A stretch of DNA of 64,000 nt from Marinobacter flavimaris (GTDB lineage Bacteria > Pseudomonadota > Gammaproteobacteria > Pseudomonadales > Oleiphilaceae): assembly GCF_002933295.1 (NCBI RefSeq), contig NZ_PSSW01000004.1, positions 248,001 through 312,000 on the forward strand, in the 5' to 3' direction. The number at the start of each line of letters is the position of its first letter. Within the stretch, counting starts at the first letter, position 1. Shown in pieces: positions 63,072-64,000 of this stretch. The position numbers and the translations under genes were made by a program. Under the pieces are notes generated by a model, which was not told the origin of the DNA, searched no databases, and saw only the letters and a program-made list of their open reading frames with translations.

Positions 63072-64000
63072 ATGAAACCAGCACCCACTCTTTCCACCGC
63101 GTTCCTGCACCCGGCCGGGCAGTCCCTGCCGGAGCCCCTGCTCGCCCTGCGCAAGCAGCGTGGAACCGCTCTGGTCGACATGCCCTTGCCGACCAGGAAA
63201 ACCGAAAACTGGAAGTACTCCAGCAAGTACCTGAAGCTGACCGACGACATGGCCATCTCCCTGCCGGCGGATGGCAAGACCGGCAGCGGCCTGGCAGTGC
63301 CCGGCTACAAGGTTGCATTCCTTAACGGTGTAATGATGCCAGAGGCCTGCGAATATCCGGATCTGGACGGCATCAGCATCAAGAGCTTCGGCGATCTGAG
63401 CGATGAGGAAGCCAGCGATCTGGCGGACCGCCTGGACAGCACCCTGGACAACAAGGCGGTTCAGATGGCCCGGCTGAATTCAGCCCGTTTTGAAGACGGC
63501 CTGCTGATTCGCCTGAAGCCGGACGCAGTGCTCGACCAGCCGCTGTTCATTGTGCACGAGGTAACGGCCGAGGCCAGCGGTTCGGCTTTCCCGCGCATTT
63601 TCGTGGATGCCGGCCGCCATAGCCAGATTACGCTCGTGGAGGAGTACATCTCCAGCGGCTCGGCCCAGGTTATGGTCAATACCGTCACTGAATTCAATGT
63701 GGCCGACGGCGCCAACATCACCAGCATTCGCCTGAACATGGAAGGTGAGAACGTCCAGCACATTGGCTCCACCGGCGTCCTGCAACAGCGCAGCTCGCGG
63801 TTTGAAAGCCATACCGTTGGGTTTGGTGGCCCCCTGCGCCGTCATGATCTGCAGGTCCGGCTTGAAGGAGAGGGCGCTGAGTGCAAGCTCAACGGGGTAG
63901 TTGTTACCCAGGGCAAACAGCACTACGACAACCACACCACCATCGAGCACGTGGCTGCCCACTGCAACAGCGAAGAAACCTATCGCAATATCGCAGCGGA
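63072..64000 (+). CDS. sufD: SufD, Fe-S assembly scaffold partner (C-terminus outside window)
   Basis: The first 309 codons are present; the frame runs off the window end. LPTRKTENWKYSSKYLKL and the repetitive beta-helix core (IFVDAGRHSQITLVEEYISS, VQHIGSTGVLQQRSSRFESHTVGFGGPLRRHDLQ) identify SufD. GGAGG precedes the ATG and the gene starts 12 bp after sufC. sufS and later genes are expected beyond the edge. Confidence 0.95.
   Translation, partial: MKPAPTLSTAFLHPAGQSLPEPLLALRKQRGTALVDMPLPTRKTENWKYSSKYLKLTDDMAISLPADGKTGSGLAVPGYKVAFLNGVMMPEACEYPDLDGISIKSFGDLSDEEASDLADRLDSTLDNKAVQMARLNSARFEDGLLIRLKPDAVLDQPLFIVHEVTAEASGSAFPRIFVDAGRHSQITLVEEYISSGSAQVMVNTVTEFNVADGANITSIRLNMEGENVQHIGSTGVLQQRSSRFESHTVGFGGPLRRHDLQVRLEGEGAECKLNGVVVTQGKQHYDNHTTIEHVAAHCNSEETYRNIAA

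Noticed and set aside
1..64000. tRNA, rRNA, CRISPR, prophage or complete insertion sequence
   Set aside because: No cloverleaf, rRNA-like stretch, regular direct-repeat array, integrase or transposase frame was seen.

Overview
The window looks like a chromosomal segment of a marine, denitrifying gammaproteobacterium, most like Marinobacter. This is inferred from gene content and protein style; no 16S gene is present. Coding density is high and operons are tight (ATGA overlaps, 10-50 bp gaps). No tRNA, rRNA, CRISPR array, phage or complete insertion sequence was seen.

Region 1 (1-26.5 kb) is an anaerobic respiration island. A minus-strand nos operon (nosR-nosZ-nosD-nosF-nosY, the last cut by the window edge) encodes N2O reductase and its maturation system. 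It is followed by two small accessory genes, a DNR-type Crp/Fnr regulator, a parvulin-type PPIase, the membrane nitrate reductase operon narGHJI and a divergent NarK-like transporter. On the plus strand are narXL and ubiT. After a hemerythrin-GGDEF-EAL protein and small genes come ubiU and ubiV. With UbiT these form the O2-independent hydroxylation system that keeps ubiquinone synthesis going while nitrate replaces oxygen.

Region 2 (26.8-44.8 kb) holds a NIT-domain chemoreceptor, hemN, two photolyase/cryptochrome-family genes, a tandem HAD protein, ctaG-sco (cytochrome oxidase copper delivery), a MerR-type metal regulator with two CDF transporters under identical operators, an AEC carrier, a second Crp-like protein, wrbA and a hemolysin III-family gene.

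Region 3 (45-56.3 kb) returns to nitrogen oxides: three more NarK-family transporters, a globin, a UspA protein and nnrS. It also has an EVE-domain protein, a permease and a voltage-gated ion channel with an unusual filter. Region 4 (56.5-64 kb) is housekeeping: fabA-fabB, a short AraC-type regulator, trhP, and sufB-sufC-sufD (cut by the edge) behind a promoter with an IscR type-1-like site.

Several promoters carry FNR/ANR-like boxes (TTGAT-N4-ATCAA) and some carry NarL-like 7-2-7 palindromes. Together they suggest one oxygen- and nitrate-responsive regulon spread across the window.

The most unusual structure is a dispersed repeat present four times (about 2.3, 8.5, 60.2 and 62.1 kb). A long outer stem, different in every copy but self-complementary within it, encloses two small hairpins whose loops always contain GGA. 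The inner stems covary while the loops stay fixed. One loop exactly matches the published CsrA/RsmA SELEX consensus. A second short palindrome family (GGGGTCAGA...TCTGACCCC) resembles REP sequences.
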